59,131 bases of DNA from JBFMFR01 sp040752025 (lineage in GTDB: Bacteria > Chloroflexota > Anaerolineae > Anaerolineales > UBA4823), in contig JBFMFR010000044.1 in the NCBI GenBank assembly GCA_040752025.1, positions 1 through 59,131 on the forward strand. The letters are read 5' to 3'. Positions 36,012 to 44,494 of the stretch are shown here, one piece after another. Position 1 is the stretch's first letter; the number at the start of each line of letters is the position of its first letter. A program made the position numbers and the translations under genes. Below the pieces are notes generated by a model. It saw only the letters and a program-made list of their open reading frames with translations. It did no database searches and was not told the DNA's origin.

Positions 36012-36848
36012 TCAGGTAATCTTGGCAATCACGACACTGATATTGTCTTCCCCACCAGCCGTATTGGCGGCATCCACCAACCTGCGGCAAGCCTTTTCGA
36101 TTGTGGGCGCTTCATCGATCAATCGCGCCATCACAGCCTCATCGCGCACCATTTCCCACAGTCCATCGGAGCACAACAACAGATAATCGCCTGGCTGCAA
36201 GACCTCCCAAAAAGTATCGATCTGCACCTTTGATTTCTGCCCCAGAGAGCGAAAGATCATATTACGCTGCGGATGGCTGAAAACATCTTCAGGTTTGATC
36301 TGCCCACCAGCTACCAGGCTGGCGACTAACGAATGGTCCTGAGTAATCTGTCGCAGCACATGATCACGCAAGAGATAGGTCCGGCTATCGCCTACATTAG
36401 CGATCACCGCCCGCCTGCCAAAAACCACCGCCATTGTCACCGTTGTACCAGCCTCGGCAGCGCGTTCGGGCCGCCGTTCCGCATAATCCCGCACCACTTT
36501 ATTCGCCTTCATAATCGCCTGGCGTACCTGGTTTTCCATTTTGCTACCAAACGACATGCGCGTCATTTCGCTGCCCTCAACCACCGAGTTGATTTCCGCT
36601 TCCGACAGTCGCACAGTCGCCCTGGGGTCTTTCAAACAAAACAACTCAGCCAGGTCGTGCTTGATCGCTTCAACCGCCCAATGACTGGCGACTTCTCCCC
36701 CCATATGCCCGCCCATCCCATCACAGACAATGAACAGGCCCATCGGTGCCCCTTCTGAGGCCTCGAAGACCTGCGCCCAGGCGCGGTCTTCGTTCATGCG
36801 CCGTTCTTTTCCAGGATCCGTCAGTGTTGCCGCCTCGATTTTGATCAT
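36012..36848 (-). CDS. PP2C-type Ser/Thr phosphatase
   Basis: 278 residues from the ATG at 36848 (GGAG 6 nt upstream). An ATG at 36860 overlaps the stop of the upstream FHA gene as TGATG and could be used by translational coupling; it adds four residues. A stand-alone PP2C domain with all metal motifs: MNEDRAW, VCDGMGGHMGGE, NVGDSRTYLL, TQDHSLVASLV, CSDGLWEMV, GEDNISVV. No zinc ribbon or membrane helix. Soluble cytoplasmic phosphatase, 14 nt before the FGE-like kinase and therefore its most likely antagonist, by analogy with PrkC/PrpC pairs. Confidence 0.92.
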   Translation of the reverse strand: MIKIEAATLTDPGKERRMNEDRAWAQVFEASEGAPMGLFIVCDGMGGHMGGEVASHWAVEAIKHDLAELFCLKDPRATVRLSEAEINSVVEGSEMTRMSFGSKMENQVRQAIMKANKVVRDYAERRPERAAEAGTTVTMAVVFGRRAVIANVGDSRTYLLRDHVLRQITQDHSLVASLVAGGQIKPEDVFSHPQRNMIFRSLGQKSKVQIDTFWEVLQPGDYLLLCSDGLWEMVRDEAVMARLIDEAPTIEKACRRLVDAANTAGGEDNISVVIAKIT

Positions 36849-36859
36849 TCCTCTCTCCA

Positions 36860-37741
36860 TCAACCACCTACATAATCCAGAACCAAAAGCCCCAGGCGGA
36901 TCTCATCCCCTGGCGAAATTGGATAACGCTGGCCGGGCTGTAGCCGCTGCTTATTCAAAAAAGAATAATTGGTGCTGTTCAGATCCTCGATGAGGATCTG
37001 AGTGCCCTGGACAAATAAACGTGCATGCATCCGTGATACTCCTGCACTATCTCCCCCAAAACCTGTCAAATCAATGTCAGGGAACACGTTGCGTACAGGG
37101 TCAGAGCGCCCCATCGTCACTTCACCCTGGCCTGCAGGGATTTGGATTTCAGTCCCCGTGGATTGAACCACGAACTTTCCCAACGCCGGCGAGGGCGCTG
37201 CGCTGGGAATTGGCGATTCCATTTTGGGCCAGGTTTCCAGATCAGCAGGTTTACTCTGCACGGCGGGCATATCAGGCGCTGCACTTTGTTGCTCAGGCTG
37301 AACTGCCCCAGCACTACCCGCCTCAAGTTGAAAACCGCAGTTCTGACAAAATGTTTCTCCAGGCGCATTGACATAACCGCAACTGCTACACGCCCCAGAC
37401 GCATTGACACCTGGAACTGCAACCGGCTCTTCGGGCTCCTGTACAGACGCGCCCACAGGCGTAGGAGGAGGCGGCGGCACACTGGCAACTGGCGCAAGCT
37501 GCACACCGCAATTTTGGCAAAACATCTCGCCCGGGACATTCACATATCCGCACGATGAGCAGGTACCAGGTGAAGCATCCAGAGCAGCTATCGGCTCGGC
37601 TGCCGCCTTTACCGGGCTTTCCATCGCAGGAGCAAGCACAGGCCCAGGCGTCTCGACAATATCGGAAAGCCGCAATCCGCAATTATCACAGAATGTGGCA
37701 TGATCATCAAGCTGTGTTTGGCAATCTGGACAGGTTCGCAT
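36860..37741 (-). CDS. Triple zinc-ribbon FHA protein
   Basis: 293 residues. Three ribbons (CPDCQ...FCDNCG at 4-22; CSSCGYVNVPGEMFCQNCG; CSSCGYVNAPGETFCQNCG), the second and third nearly identical and separated by Pro/Val/Glu linkers, then a C-terminal FHA domain: MGRSDPVRN, GVSRMHARL, NSTNYSFLN. The Arg and Ser/His residues expected for phosphothreonine contact are present. It has no membrane helix, so it is a soluble adaptor. The stop overlaps the start region of the PP2C gene, and the next FHA gene lies 6 nt upstream, so these three are surely co-transcribed. Confidence 0.88.
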   Translation of the reverse strand: MRTCPDCQTQLDDHATFCDNCGLRLSDIVETPGPVLAPAMESPVKAAAEPIAALDASPGTCSSCGYVNVPGEMFCQNCGVQLAPVASVPPPPPTPVGASVQEPEEPVAVPGVNASGACSSCGYVNAPGETFCQNCGFQLEAGSAGAVQPEQQSAAPDMPAVQSKPADLETWPKMESPIPSAAPSPALGKFVVQSTGTEIQIPAGQGEVTMGRSDPVRNVFPDIDLTGFGGDSAGVSRMHARLFVQGTQILIEDLNSTNYSFLNKQRLQPGQRYPISPGDEIRLGLLVLDYVGG

Positions 37742-37747
37742 AATATT

Positions 37748-38413
37748 TCAGTTCGCGTGGTAGATAATCACCATCTTACCCAGGCGAATTTCATCGCCAT
37801 CGTTGACTGGATGCGTTTGCCCAGTTGGTACTCGTTGCTTGTTGACTGCCGTGCCATTCACACTGCCCAGATCTTCAATGTACAATCGCCCGCCTTGAAA
37901 AACGAGTTGGGCATGTTTACGCCCGACACCCTCTTCTTGAGCGCCGTACGGGTCCAGGTCAATTTCCGGGAAAATGCTGCTGACCGGATCTTCGCGGCCC
38001 ATCACCACCACTTGCTTTCCCTGCGGGATAGCAATCGATGCATTTTTGGCCTGAATGACCAGGCGACCCGTAACATAACCCGCTGCTGGTGCCGGTGGCG
38101 CATATGCAGGCTGTGCAGGCGGTGTATATGCAGGTTGTGCCGCCCGAGGCGGCTCAGGCACAGGTGCGGGCGCGGCAGGCGGTTGCGCCTTCGGCAATGG
38201 CGTTCCACAGTTCTCACAGAAGATCGAGTCGGCCGAATTGGCATGCCCGCATTGAGGGCAAGAGACCGTTGCTCCTCCCAGAGGCGTCTGATACGTAGGA
38301 GCCAGGGGTGGTTGTGCGACCGGAACGCCTCGTAGATCATAGCCACAATTATCACAAAATACAGAGCCTGCAGGAACAGGCGAATTACAGCTTGGACAAT
38401 TTGTCACAGACAT
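37748..38413 (-). CDS. Double zinc-ribbon FHA protein
   Basis: 221 residues, a shorter paralogue of the adjacent FHA gene. Ribbons CPSCN...FCDNCG and CPQCG...FCENCG, a Pro/Ala linker, and a C-terminal FHA domain (VMGREDPVSS, EGVGRKHAQL, GSVNGTAVN). The usual Ser of the SxxH motif is Gly here (GRKH), which may weaken phosphothreonine binding; the Arg and His remain. The shared insert between the first strands (IFPEIDLDPYG versus VFPDIDLTGFG in the neighbour) shows the two genes arose by duplication. Confidence 0.87.
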   Translation of the reverse strand: MSVTNCPSCNSPVPAGSVFCDNCGYDLRGVPVAQPPLAPTYQTPLGGATVSCPQCGHANSADSIFCENCGTPLPKAQPPAAPAPVPEPPRAAQPAYTPPAQPAYAPPAPAAGYVTGRLVIQAKNASIAIPQGKQVVVMGREDPVSSIFPEIDLDPYGAQEEGVGRKHAQLVFQGGRLYIEDLGSVNGTAVNKQRVPTGQTHPVNDGDEIRLGKMVIIYHAN

Positions 38414-38467
38414 ATTACGAGCCTCCTTAGAACTGTTTTCAACACACTCATCTTAGCGAATGGGATT

Positions 38468-39745
38468 TCACTCTTGAATCTCGGCTTCGGTCAACCGCTT
38501 GGTCGCGTAGCGCATCTTCTGGGCTGCCTCTAAATCCATTTGGCCACCCTGCTCCATCTTTTGCGCTTGCTGGTTGGCTTGCTCTGCCATCTCTACTTCA
38601 CCAATCTCCAACAAGCGCGTCGCAGCAGCCTTCAAACGTTGCGTTGCTCTGGCAACATCCCCCGCCGCGGCTTCATCCAGCGCCTGCGTTTGGAGCTTAT
38701 GAGCCACTACGCGCTCGACAATATTCATCACATACCCATTGGTCTGATTGGCCTGTGCAGCATCATCCGTAAACGTCATGACAACATCCACGCTAGCCTT
38801 TTGCTCTGTCAATCCACTGCCCGGAACATCATAGCTGATATCCGCCTGGATCATCCGGAATGTACCTGCCTGGCGCGGCGGCAGCAATAAATCCGCCAGG
38901 ACAGATTGTCCCAGGCCATGCTGGATATCTCCCAAAAAAACTTGAACATCATAGGTTGAAACCGCTCTGTGATCCAGTCTGCTGATCAAGGGTGTCACTC
39001 GCCAGACCGTGCGCGGCGTGATCCCCTGCACCATGCGCATGGTTAGATGCGCGTTGGTCACTGCCGTTCCCTGCATCCCCTTCAAAGTTTTCTCGAACAC
39101 CGCTTCGACTTTATCCGGGGAGTCCACAACCACCCACTCTCCACCGGAACGTTGAGCAATATCTTCAAGTAAACGCGGATCCCAATTGCTCTCGGCGCCT
39201 ACTCCTAATCCTAACACGTGGATCGGGATGCCTGCGGCCTGGGATTGTTCCGCCAGATCGCGGCATTTTTGCTCATCTTCCCAGGTTTGCCCATCCGTCA
39301 ATAGCAACATGCAGGATACTCGATCAATACTTTGCCCGCGGCGCAGTTCCTGCAAACCGAGATCCATCCCGGTCGACATATGCGTTCCCCCGCGCTCTTG
39401 GATAGAATCGATCTTCCGCTGGATCATTTCTGGGTCTTGCACGGGCGCTGCCGGCAAAACCAGATCTGCTGGCTCAACGTCATCGAAAACAACCACGGAA
39501 AGCAAATCTTCCGGTCCCAATCGGCTTACAACCTGCTTGGCCGCATCTTTCATATGACGCAGCTTTTCCCCAGCCATCGAGCCACTACGATCCAACACCA
39601 GACTGAAATTGATTGCCTGAGAACCCACTCCAGGCGCAGCGGCAGTGGGCAAAGCCTCAAGCAATATATAAGCTTGCTGCGGTGTTGGCATGGCTTGATA
39701 AAGAGGGCGATGCAGTGTAGCTTTCAGGTTTATCTCACCAGCCAT
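38468..39745 (-). CDS. Cytoplasmic vWA-domain protein
   Basis: 425 residues. The vWA domain has a canonical MIDAS D52-R-S54-G-S56 (LVLDRSGSM), GGTHMSTGM and LLLTDGQTW; a beta-rich part and a helical tail (RATQRLKAAATRLLEIGE) follow, the latter similar to the end of the vWA protein at 28393. No signal peptide, helix or ribbon. It lies directly between the pseudokinase-PP2C gene and the FHA pair, which fits a scaffold for the phosphorylation machinery, but partner proteins cannot be read from the sequence. Confidence 0.87.
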   Translation of the reverse strand: MAGEINLKATLHRPLYQAMPTPQQAYILLEALPTAAAPGVGSQAINFSLVLDRSGSMAGEKLRHMKDAAKQVVSRLGPEDLLSVVVFDDVEPADLVLPAAPVQDPEMIQRKIDSIQERGGTHMSTGMDLGLQELRRGQSIDRVSCMLLLTDGQTWEDEQKCRDLAEQSQAAGIPIHVLGLGVGAESNWDPRLLEDIAQRSGGEWVVVDSPDKVEAVFEKTLKGMQGTAVTNAHLTMRMVQGITPRTVWRVTPLISRLDHRAVSTYDVQVFLGDIQHGLGQSVLADLLLPPRQAGTFRMIQADISYDVPGSGLTEQKASVDVVMTFTDDAAQANQTNGYVMNIVERVVAHKLQTQALDEAAAGDVARATQRLKAAATRLLEIGEVEMAEQANQQAQKMEQGGQMDLEAAQKMRYATKRLTEAEIQE

Positions 39746-39827
39746 TTTTACCTCACTTTCTCAAACTCTTTCACACTTCTCTGTTATCGCAAATCTTACA
39801 GATTTCGTCGATCTTACCAACCCGGCG

Positions 39828-41627
39828 CTAGACTTGAACCAACTTGATAATGATCACCGAGATATTATCATCACCGCCGGCCGCGTTGGCGGCATCGATC
39901 AGCCCATCACAAGCGGATTGCGGCGAATCTGCATGCATAACAATTCTTCGGATCGTCTCATCCTCTACCATTCCGCACAATCCATCCGAACACAACAACA
40001 AATGATCACCCGGTGACAGTGTTTGCACGGAAATATCCACATCCACTTTCGATTTATCGCCAATCGTACGATAGATCACGTTCCTTTGAGGATGGTGGCG
40101 CGCTTCTTCACGCGTGATTTGATTCGTAGCAATCAAGCGTTCCACCAGCGAATGGTCTGTGGTGAGCTGGCGAATTCCCTGTGCGTTGACCATATAAACC
40201 CGGCTGTCTCCTACATGGGCAACAAAGGCCTTGCTCCCTTCCAAAACCGCCGACACCAGCGTTGAGCCCATATCCGTGCCCGCCGATTTGCGCAGCTCAA
40301 AAACCTGCTTATTAGCCGCCTCAACGGCCTGGCGTAGCCACTCACTGCGATCTTGTCCCACCCCCTGTGCAATTTGCGTTGGCATCAATTCCATCACAGC
40401 TTTCTGGGCAATAGTATTCACAATCGCTCCACTGGCAATCTCTCCGGCTGCATGCCCACCCATACCATCTGCTACCACATACACCCCTAACGGCTGGCTG
40501 ATGGATTGTAGGACCCGCCCTATTTCCAACGTTAGAATGCTATCCTCGTTCAGACTGCGCACCATACCCACATCTGTACGCCTCCCCAAACGAAAATCTA
40601 CCACCTGTGAAGCGACAGCATTCTCAACTGCCTGTTCGAGCGCCTGCATCAGCTCTTCGCCGCTTGCAAAGCCACTGGCGCCCAATGCCTGCTCAAACAC
40701 CTTATCAATCGCCGGCAACAAATTAGGATCGTGTTCATACTGGCGTTTACCAGTCAACCAATAAAAGATAATGGCAGCCAGTGCACGTGTATCTGCTGCA
40801 TGCATCCGCCGCACATCATCTGCAACGTAACTGTCTGGATACAAAACGCAACCCGCAAAGTTAGCCCACACTGCCCGATCTTCAACCAAAGCGAAACAGG
40901 TTTCATCCAGGCCGCCATTGAATGCAATCCCATTGGCATGTAAGTAATCCAGGCCACGTGCTAATTCAACCCCCCAACGCAACGCTTGTCTGGTCTCTGG
41001 ATGCCCACCTACGGTACTAACCTCGGGCATAACCAGGCAATGCCGCTGAACCCCCGCAACAGTCTCGTCAAAAACCGCCAGCGGAGCGCGCACATTGCCA
41101 TGCGAAAGCCCCTGTGCAACCACTCGTTTCACGCTCTCCGCCACGGGCGTTAACGTTTCAACCAACAACAAACTTTGTCCACCTACGCCCAAAGCTTTGC
41201 CACAATCTGTACAAAACCGCTCTGGATCTCCCTCGCGTGGCGGGAAGATTGCCCCACACGCCGGGTTGGAACATACCAGAATACGTAAATGCTCTGGCAC
41301 GGTCAATTGCGTCACCAGATAATGATTGCGCTGGTCATCGCTAAAGACCAGGCCCAGGTACAGGAAAGCATCACCGAAAATCGCGCCCGCGGGCCGGTTG
41401 GTGAGAGGTGGGGTTGCCGGCAGCGGCCTGGTATTTGTGCGCTCAGGCACACCTGGATTACGCGGCAAAGGCTCCGAATTTAGCCGCACGGTCACTCGAT
41501 CTCTGCGCGGGTTGGCTTCGTCGAGCGGGCGTGTCTGGGCCGGCGATTCTGGCAGCATCACAGCACAGTTTTTGCAAAACTTGGCGCCGCTGCGATTTTC
41601 AGTCTGGCAATTTGGGCAAATAACCAT
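39828..41627 (-). CDS. Zinc ribbon + pseudokinase + PP2C phosphatase fusion (second copy)
   Basis: 599 residues; AAGGAG 8 nt before the ATG. Ribbon CPNCQ...FCKNC at 4-20, another CxxC pair in CSNPACG...FCTDCG near 115-142, then a degenerate kinase-like region: the catalytic loop is reduced to AFNGGLDETCF and the DFG position reads WANFAG, while the helix DTRALAAIIFYWLTGK is still recognisable. The C-terminal PP2C domain is intact (LNEDS, VADGMGGHAAGE, HVGDSRVYM, CSDGLCGMV, GDDNISV). Same architecture as the gene at 24503 but clearly diverged. The pseudokinase may read kinase state or bind substrates. Confidence 0.86.
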   Translation of the reverse strand: MVICPNCQTENRSGAKFCKNCAVMLPESPAQTRPLDEANPRRDRVTVRLNSEPLPRNPGVPERTNTRPLPATPPLTNRPAGAIFGDAFLYLGLVFSDDQRNHYLVTQLTVPEHLRILVCSNPACGAIFPPREGDPERFCTDCGKALGVGGQSLLLVETLTPVAESVKRVVAQGLSHGNVRAPLAVFDETVAGVQRHCLVMPEVSTVGGHPETRQALRWGVELARGLDYLHANGIAFNGGLDETCFALVEDRAVWANFAGCVLYPDSYVADDVRRMHAADTRALAAIIFYWLTGKRQYEHDPNLLPAIDKVFEQALGASGFASGEELMQALEQAVENAVASQVVDFRLGRRTDVGMVRSLNEDSILTLEIGRVLQSISQPLGVYVVADGMGGHAAGEIASGAIVNTIAQKAVMELMPTQIAQGVGQDRSEWLRQAVEAANKQVFELRKSAGTDMGSTLVSAVLEGSKAFVAHVGDSRVYMVNAQGIRQLTTDHSLVERLIATNQITREEARHHPQRNVIYRTIGDKSKVDVDISVQTLSPGDHLLLCSDGLCGMVEDETIRRIVMHADSPQSACDGLIDAANAAGGDDNISVIIIKLVQV

Positions 41628-41653
41628 CAGTGTTCTCCTTAATTCCTCACCCG

Positions 41654-42070
41654 TCAGGCGCCAGGATGGATATATCCTGTATCACGGAAGCTCAACGTAA
41701 CCGAGCCCAGGCGGATTTTAGAACCATCTTGCAGTACATTCTTGCGAGTCGGGTGTTCATCCAGGAACAGGCCGTTCAAAGCGCCAACATCCTCAATACA
41801 CACTCCACCGATGCGCGCATCGTAATCCACCAGTGCATGCCTGGCAGATACACTCTCATCTGTCAGGATCAGATCATTCGCTTCACCGCGCCCAATAGCA
41901 ATCGGCAATTTGGTGAAAACCCTGGTTTCTCCACTCTCTGTGATAAATTCAAGCCCATACTCCATCTTTGTTGCTCCCTGGTCTTCTACTCTTGAAACCT
42001 TTTCCTCAACAGGCGCGCTCTTGGGGGCTGGCTCATCTTTCTGCCCAAATAACTTTGCAAGCTTCTTCAT
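41654..42070 (-). CDS. Small FHA-domain protein
   Basis: 138 residues from the ATG at 42070, with AGGAGG 9 nt upstream; two earlier in-frame starts exist. A charged N-terminal 40 residues precedes one FHA domain: IAIGRGEAND, SVSARHALV, GALNGLFLDEH. Arg and Ser/His are conserved. No ribbon, no helix. A soluble phosphopeptide reader; its kinase is unknown but the pseudokinase-PP2C gene begins 26 nt downstream. Confidence 0.85.
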   Translation of the reverse strand: MKKLAKLFGQKDEPAPKSAPVEEKVSRVEDQGATKMEYGLEFITESGETRVFTKLPIAIGRGEANDLILTDESVSARHALVDYDARIGGVCIEDVGALNGLFLDEHPTRKNVLQDGSKIRLGSVTLSFRDTGYIHPGA

Positions 42071-42192
42071 GCTTCCCATCCTCCTGATGCAGTGCCAAAG
42101 CACCATACATCCATCTCAGGCCAACAACCTGTTCACCGATAATCTTACCAATACAAAAAATTACACTTAGATCATAGCTGCCCTGGTAGATG

Positions 42193-43275
42193 CTATTGGA
42201 CGGGTTCGACAGATACCACACTCCCAAACGTATTGATGTTCAGAATCCACTCACTACCGACCTGGAACTCCGTGAACTGATTTAGATCAGTGGTTGTGTA
42301 AGTATACTGCCCCTCATCCGTCCCGAAAGACACCTCAAACTCTTGGGAACGTGTCCCTAAACGCTGTTCCCCGGTCAATTGTGGCTCGGCCCAGACCGGA
42401 GTGTAATCTGTCCCCTCCATCTGAACCGTATCGAATGTTTGCCATTCCAGAACGGTGTACGTGCAATAATCCTTCATGATTTCGTACCGGCAATCTTGCA
42501 CCACTTCTGCATAGCCCGATCCTTTATCCACTGTATAGGATGTGCCGCACACCTTATTGGCATTGGGAGCGGGTTCATCTTGCACTTTGTACACTTTCTG
42601 AGTGCAGTTACCCACCTGGGCATCTGCGGGGATCTCATCCACCCAATCCTGGTGTTCAGCAGGCAGCCGCGCTTCAACGATCACACTGGTAGTCCAATGT
42701 ACACCTTGCACAACACCGTTTTGTCCTTCTGTTCGGAGAGATAGCACCACAAAAACTACGATTGCGATCAAGCATAACGCTCCAAAAGCGGCTACCAAAC
42801 CGATCCCCAACATTGAAGGCTTTGCTGATCGCGCCGGCTGACTCACCTTGCTTGGAGCAGGAGCCACTCCCGTAGGAGCGCCGCACTGAGCACACTTCAA
42901 CGCCGTTTCCGGGTTCATTGTTCCACATCGCGGACAGGCCACCTGCTTCACGGGTCCTGTGCTGAACGCCCCCACAACACGCCCTGCCTGGCGCTTCGCT
43001 CCTTCCTTCAGGTCCGCCCCGCACTGCGAGCAAGTTGTTGCACCAGCCGGGTTGCGCGCGCCGCAAAACGCGCAATGGATATCTGCTCCCGCTTTCGCCT
43101 TTGCTAACTCTGCCTGATCCTGGATCAGTTCTTGTGTCTGAGCCTGCTCAAACTGAACATTCTCGGGCTGCGGCGCTCCACAGGACAGGCAAGTTTTCTC
43201 CGGGCCGGGGTTGCGACTGCCACACTTAGGGCAAGTCCACTCCAGTTTCACATAGCCAAGGGATTCTCGGGACAT
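42193..43275 (-). CDS. Triple zinc-ribbon membrane protein, unknown outer domain
   Basis: 360 residues from the ATG at 43275 (AAGGAG 5 nt upstream). Three ribbons of RanBP2-like spacing: CPKCG...CLSCG, CAFCG...CSQCG, CPRCG...CAQCG, with a Gln/Ala-rich helical linker between the first two. One membrane helix at about 151-176 is followed by an outer domain of about 180 residues with four cysteines (GNCTQ, KVCGT, DCRYE, DYCTY) that could form disulfides; I do not recognise it. First gene of the signalling run, so it may be the founding sensor or anchor. Confidence 0.78.
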   Translation of the reverse strand: MSRESLGYVKLEWTCPKCGSRNPGPEKTCLSCGAPQPENVQFEQAQTQELIQDQAELAKAKAGADIHCAFCGARNPAGATTCSQCGADLKEGAKRQAGRVVGAFSTGPVKQVACPRCGTMNPETALKCAQCGAPTGVAPAPSKVSQPARSAKPSMLGIGLVAAFGALCLIAIVVFVVLSLRTEGQNGVVQGVHWTTSVIVEARLPAEHQDWVDEIPADAQVGNCTQKVYKVQDEPAPNANKVCGTSYTVDKGSGYAEVVQDCRYEIMKDYCTYTVLEWQTFDTVQMEGTDYTPVWAEPQLTGEQRLGTRSQEFEVSFGTDEGQYTYTTTDLNQFTEFQVGSEWILNINTFGSVVSVEPVQ

Positions 43276-43297
43276 GCTAACTCCTTGCAAAACCAAT

Positions 43298-43380
43298 GCC
43301 CTGCCGGTGTATGCTCAGGGGAATTCTTTCAACCAAATGACCCCTGAGTGAAAGAAGCGATCGGGGCCTCCTGCCAGGGC
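43298..43380 (-). promoter_or_regulatory. Structured 5' leader with two interlocking inverted repeats
   Basis: Between the promoter-like box and the first gene of the run lie two perfect 8-bp inverted repeats that interlock: CTCAGGGG (43314-43321) with CCCCTGAG (43341-43348), and TTCTTTCA (43324-43331) with TGAAAGAA (43349-43356). An outer 6-bp pair, GCCCTG at 43298-43303 with CAGGGC at 43375-43380, could close the element. The two hairpins cannot form together except as a pseudoknot, which is the logic of an attenuator or riboswitch. It ends about 22 nt before the start codon. No known riboswitch class was recognised. Confidence 0.45.
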
Positions 43381-43399
43381 TCCAAGAGTCCACATTACT

Positions 43400-43405
43400 A
43401 TTATA
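43400..43405 (-). promoter_or_regulatory. -10 box upstream of the signalling run
   Basis: On the minus strand this reads TATAAT, 125 bp before the first start codon of the run. The nearest -35-like element is TTGCAA 20 bp upstream, which is too far for a standard sigma-70 promoter, so only the -10 is called. Confidence 0.4.
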
Positions 43406-43507
43406 CGCGAGTTAATCAGATTACGTTGCAAGAAAACAAAGCAAAAACAACTAAAATCCGCAAATCGCTGCGCGAGCCCGGGCTTCAAGAGTACCTTTCA
43501 ACATCTG

Positions 43508-44494
43508 CTATGTAGAATAAACTTCCTCGTTCACGCAATAAGGTAATCTTTCACCTTTCAAACCAGCGATCAAATTCTCTGCCGCCATGCTCGCCATCTT
43601 ATCGCGCGTCAGCTTGCTCGCACTGGCAATATGCGGTGTGATAATCACATTATCCAGGGTTAGTAAGCAGTTGTCTGGTGGGAGCGGTTCTGGTTCAGTC
43701 ACATCCAGGGCCGCACAAGCCAAAACTTTTTCCTTGAGCGCCTGGTAAAGCGCCTCCGGATCGATAATAGCCCCGCGAGCAGTGTTGATTAGGATCGCTC
43801 CGGGTTTCATCTTGCCAATAACCTGGTGATCGAACAAATGATAGGTATCCTGGGTCAGTGGCGTATGGATCGAAACGAAATCGGCCTCAGCTAACAAGGT
43901 ATCCAAATCCACCGGCTGTGCCATTAAAGTCCGAGATTCAGCATCCTCCTTCAACGTAGGATCATAGTAGAGAACGCGCATATTGAACCCTGAAGCTCGT
44001 CTGGCAACTGCCTTGCCAATCCGGCCAAAACCAACAATTCCCAAGGTAGCGCCGTAGATATCTGGCCCCAGCATAAAAGAGGGTCCCCAGGTTTTCCAAC
44101 CGCCCGCCAGTACACACTGATGGCCTTCCACAACTCGGCGGGCAGCCGCCATCAACAAAGCAAAGGCAAAATCGGCAGTGGAGTCGGTTAAAATGCCTGG
44201 CGTATTCCCTACTGGAATTCCCCGGCGCATCGCCGCGGCAACATCCACATTGTCCACACCCACAGCATGGTTGCTGATTACTTTGAGCTGTGGTCCAGCC
44301 ACCGCCATCAGTTCATCATCAATGGGATCGGTGAGCAAACACAGCAATCCATCTACCCCGCGCACACGTTCTAGCAAAACCCCGCGAGAAGGGGGAAGTT
44401 CTTCCTGCCAGACATCTGCCTGGCAATATGAAAGAACCATTTGCAGGCCCTTTTCGGGGATAACTCGGGTGACAAACACACGTGGTCTGGACAC
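43508..44494 (-). CDS. D-2-hydroxyacid dehydrogenase, glyoxylate reductase type
   Basis: 328 residues. NAD(P)-binding Rossmann motif GIVGFGRIGKAVARR (152-166) and the catalytic triad R240 (NTARGAI), E269 (DVTEPEP) and H288 (TPHIAS) place it in the GyaR/GhrB group, which interconverts glyoxylate or hydroxypyruvate with glycolate or glycerate in the cytoplasm. It starts with GTG at 44494, where TAGTG overlaps the stop of the small upstream gene; AAAGGAG lies 8 nt upstream. Exact substrate cannot be decided from sequence. Confidence 0.85.
   Translation of the reverse strand: MSRPRVFVTRVIPEKGLQMVLSYCQADVWQEELPPSRGVLLERVRGVDGLLCLLTDPIDDELMAVAGPQLKVISNHAVGVDNVDVAAAMRRGIPVGNTPGILTDSTADFAFALLMAAARRVVEGHQCVLAGGWKTWGPSFMLGPDIYGATLGIVGFGRIGKAVARRASGFNMRVLYYDPTLKEDAESRTLMAQPVDLDTLLAEADFVSIHTPLTQDTYHLFDHQVIGKMKPGAILINTARGAIIDPEALYQALKEKVLACAALDVTEPEPLPPDNCLLTLDNVIITPHIASASKLTRDKMASMAAENLIAGLKGERLPYCVNEEVYST

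Noticed and set aside
9259..43275. Type VI secretion regulation locus (PpkA/PppA/Fha)
   Set aside because: Kinase, PP2C and FHA genes are present, but no sheath, Hcp, VgrG, TssJKLM or ClpV gene is found anywhere in the window.
43314..43356. Intrinsic terminator of the dehydrogenase transcript
   Set aside because: The stems lie about 150 nt past the stop codon and no T-run follows in the direction of transcription; a leader role fits the position better.
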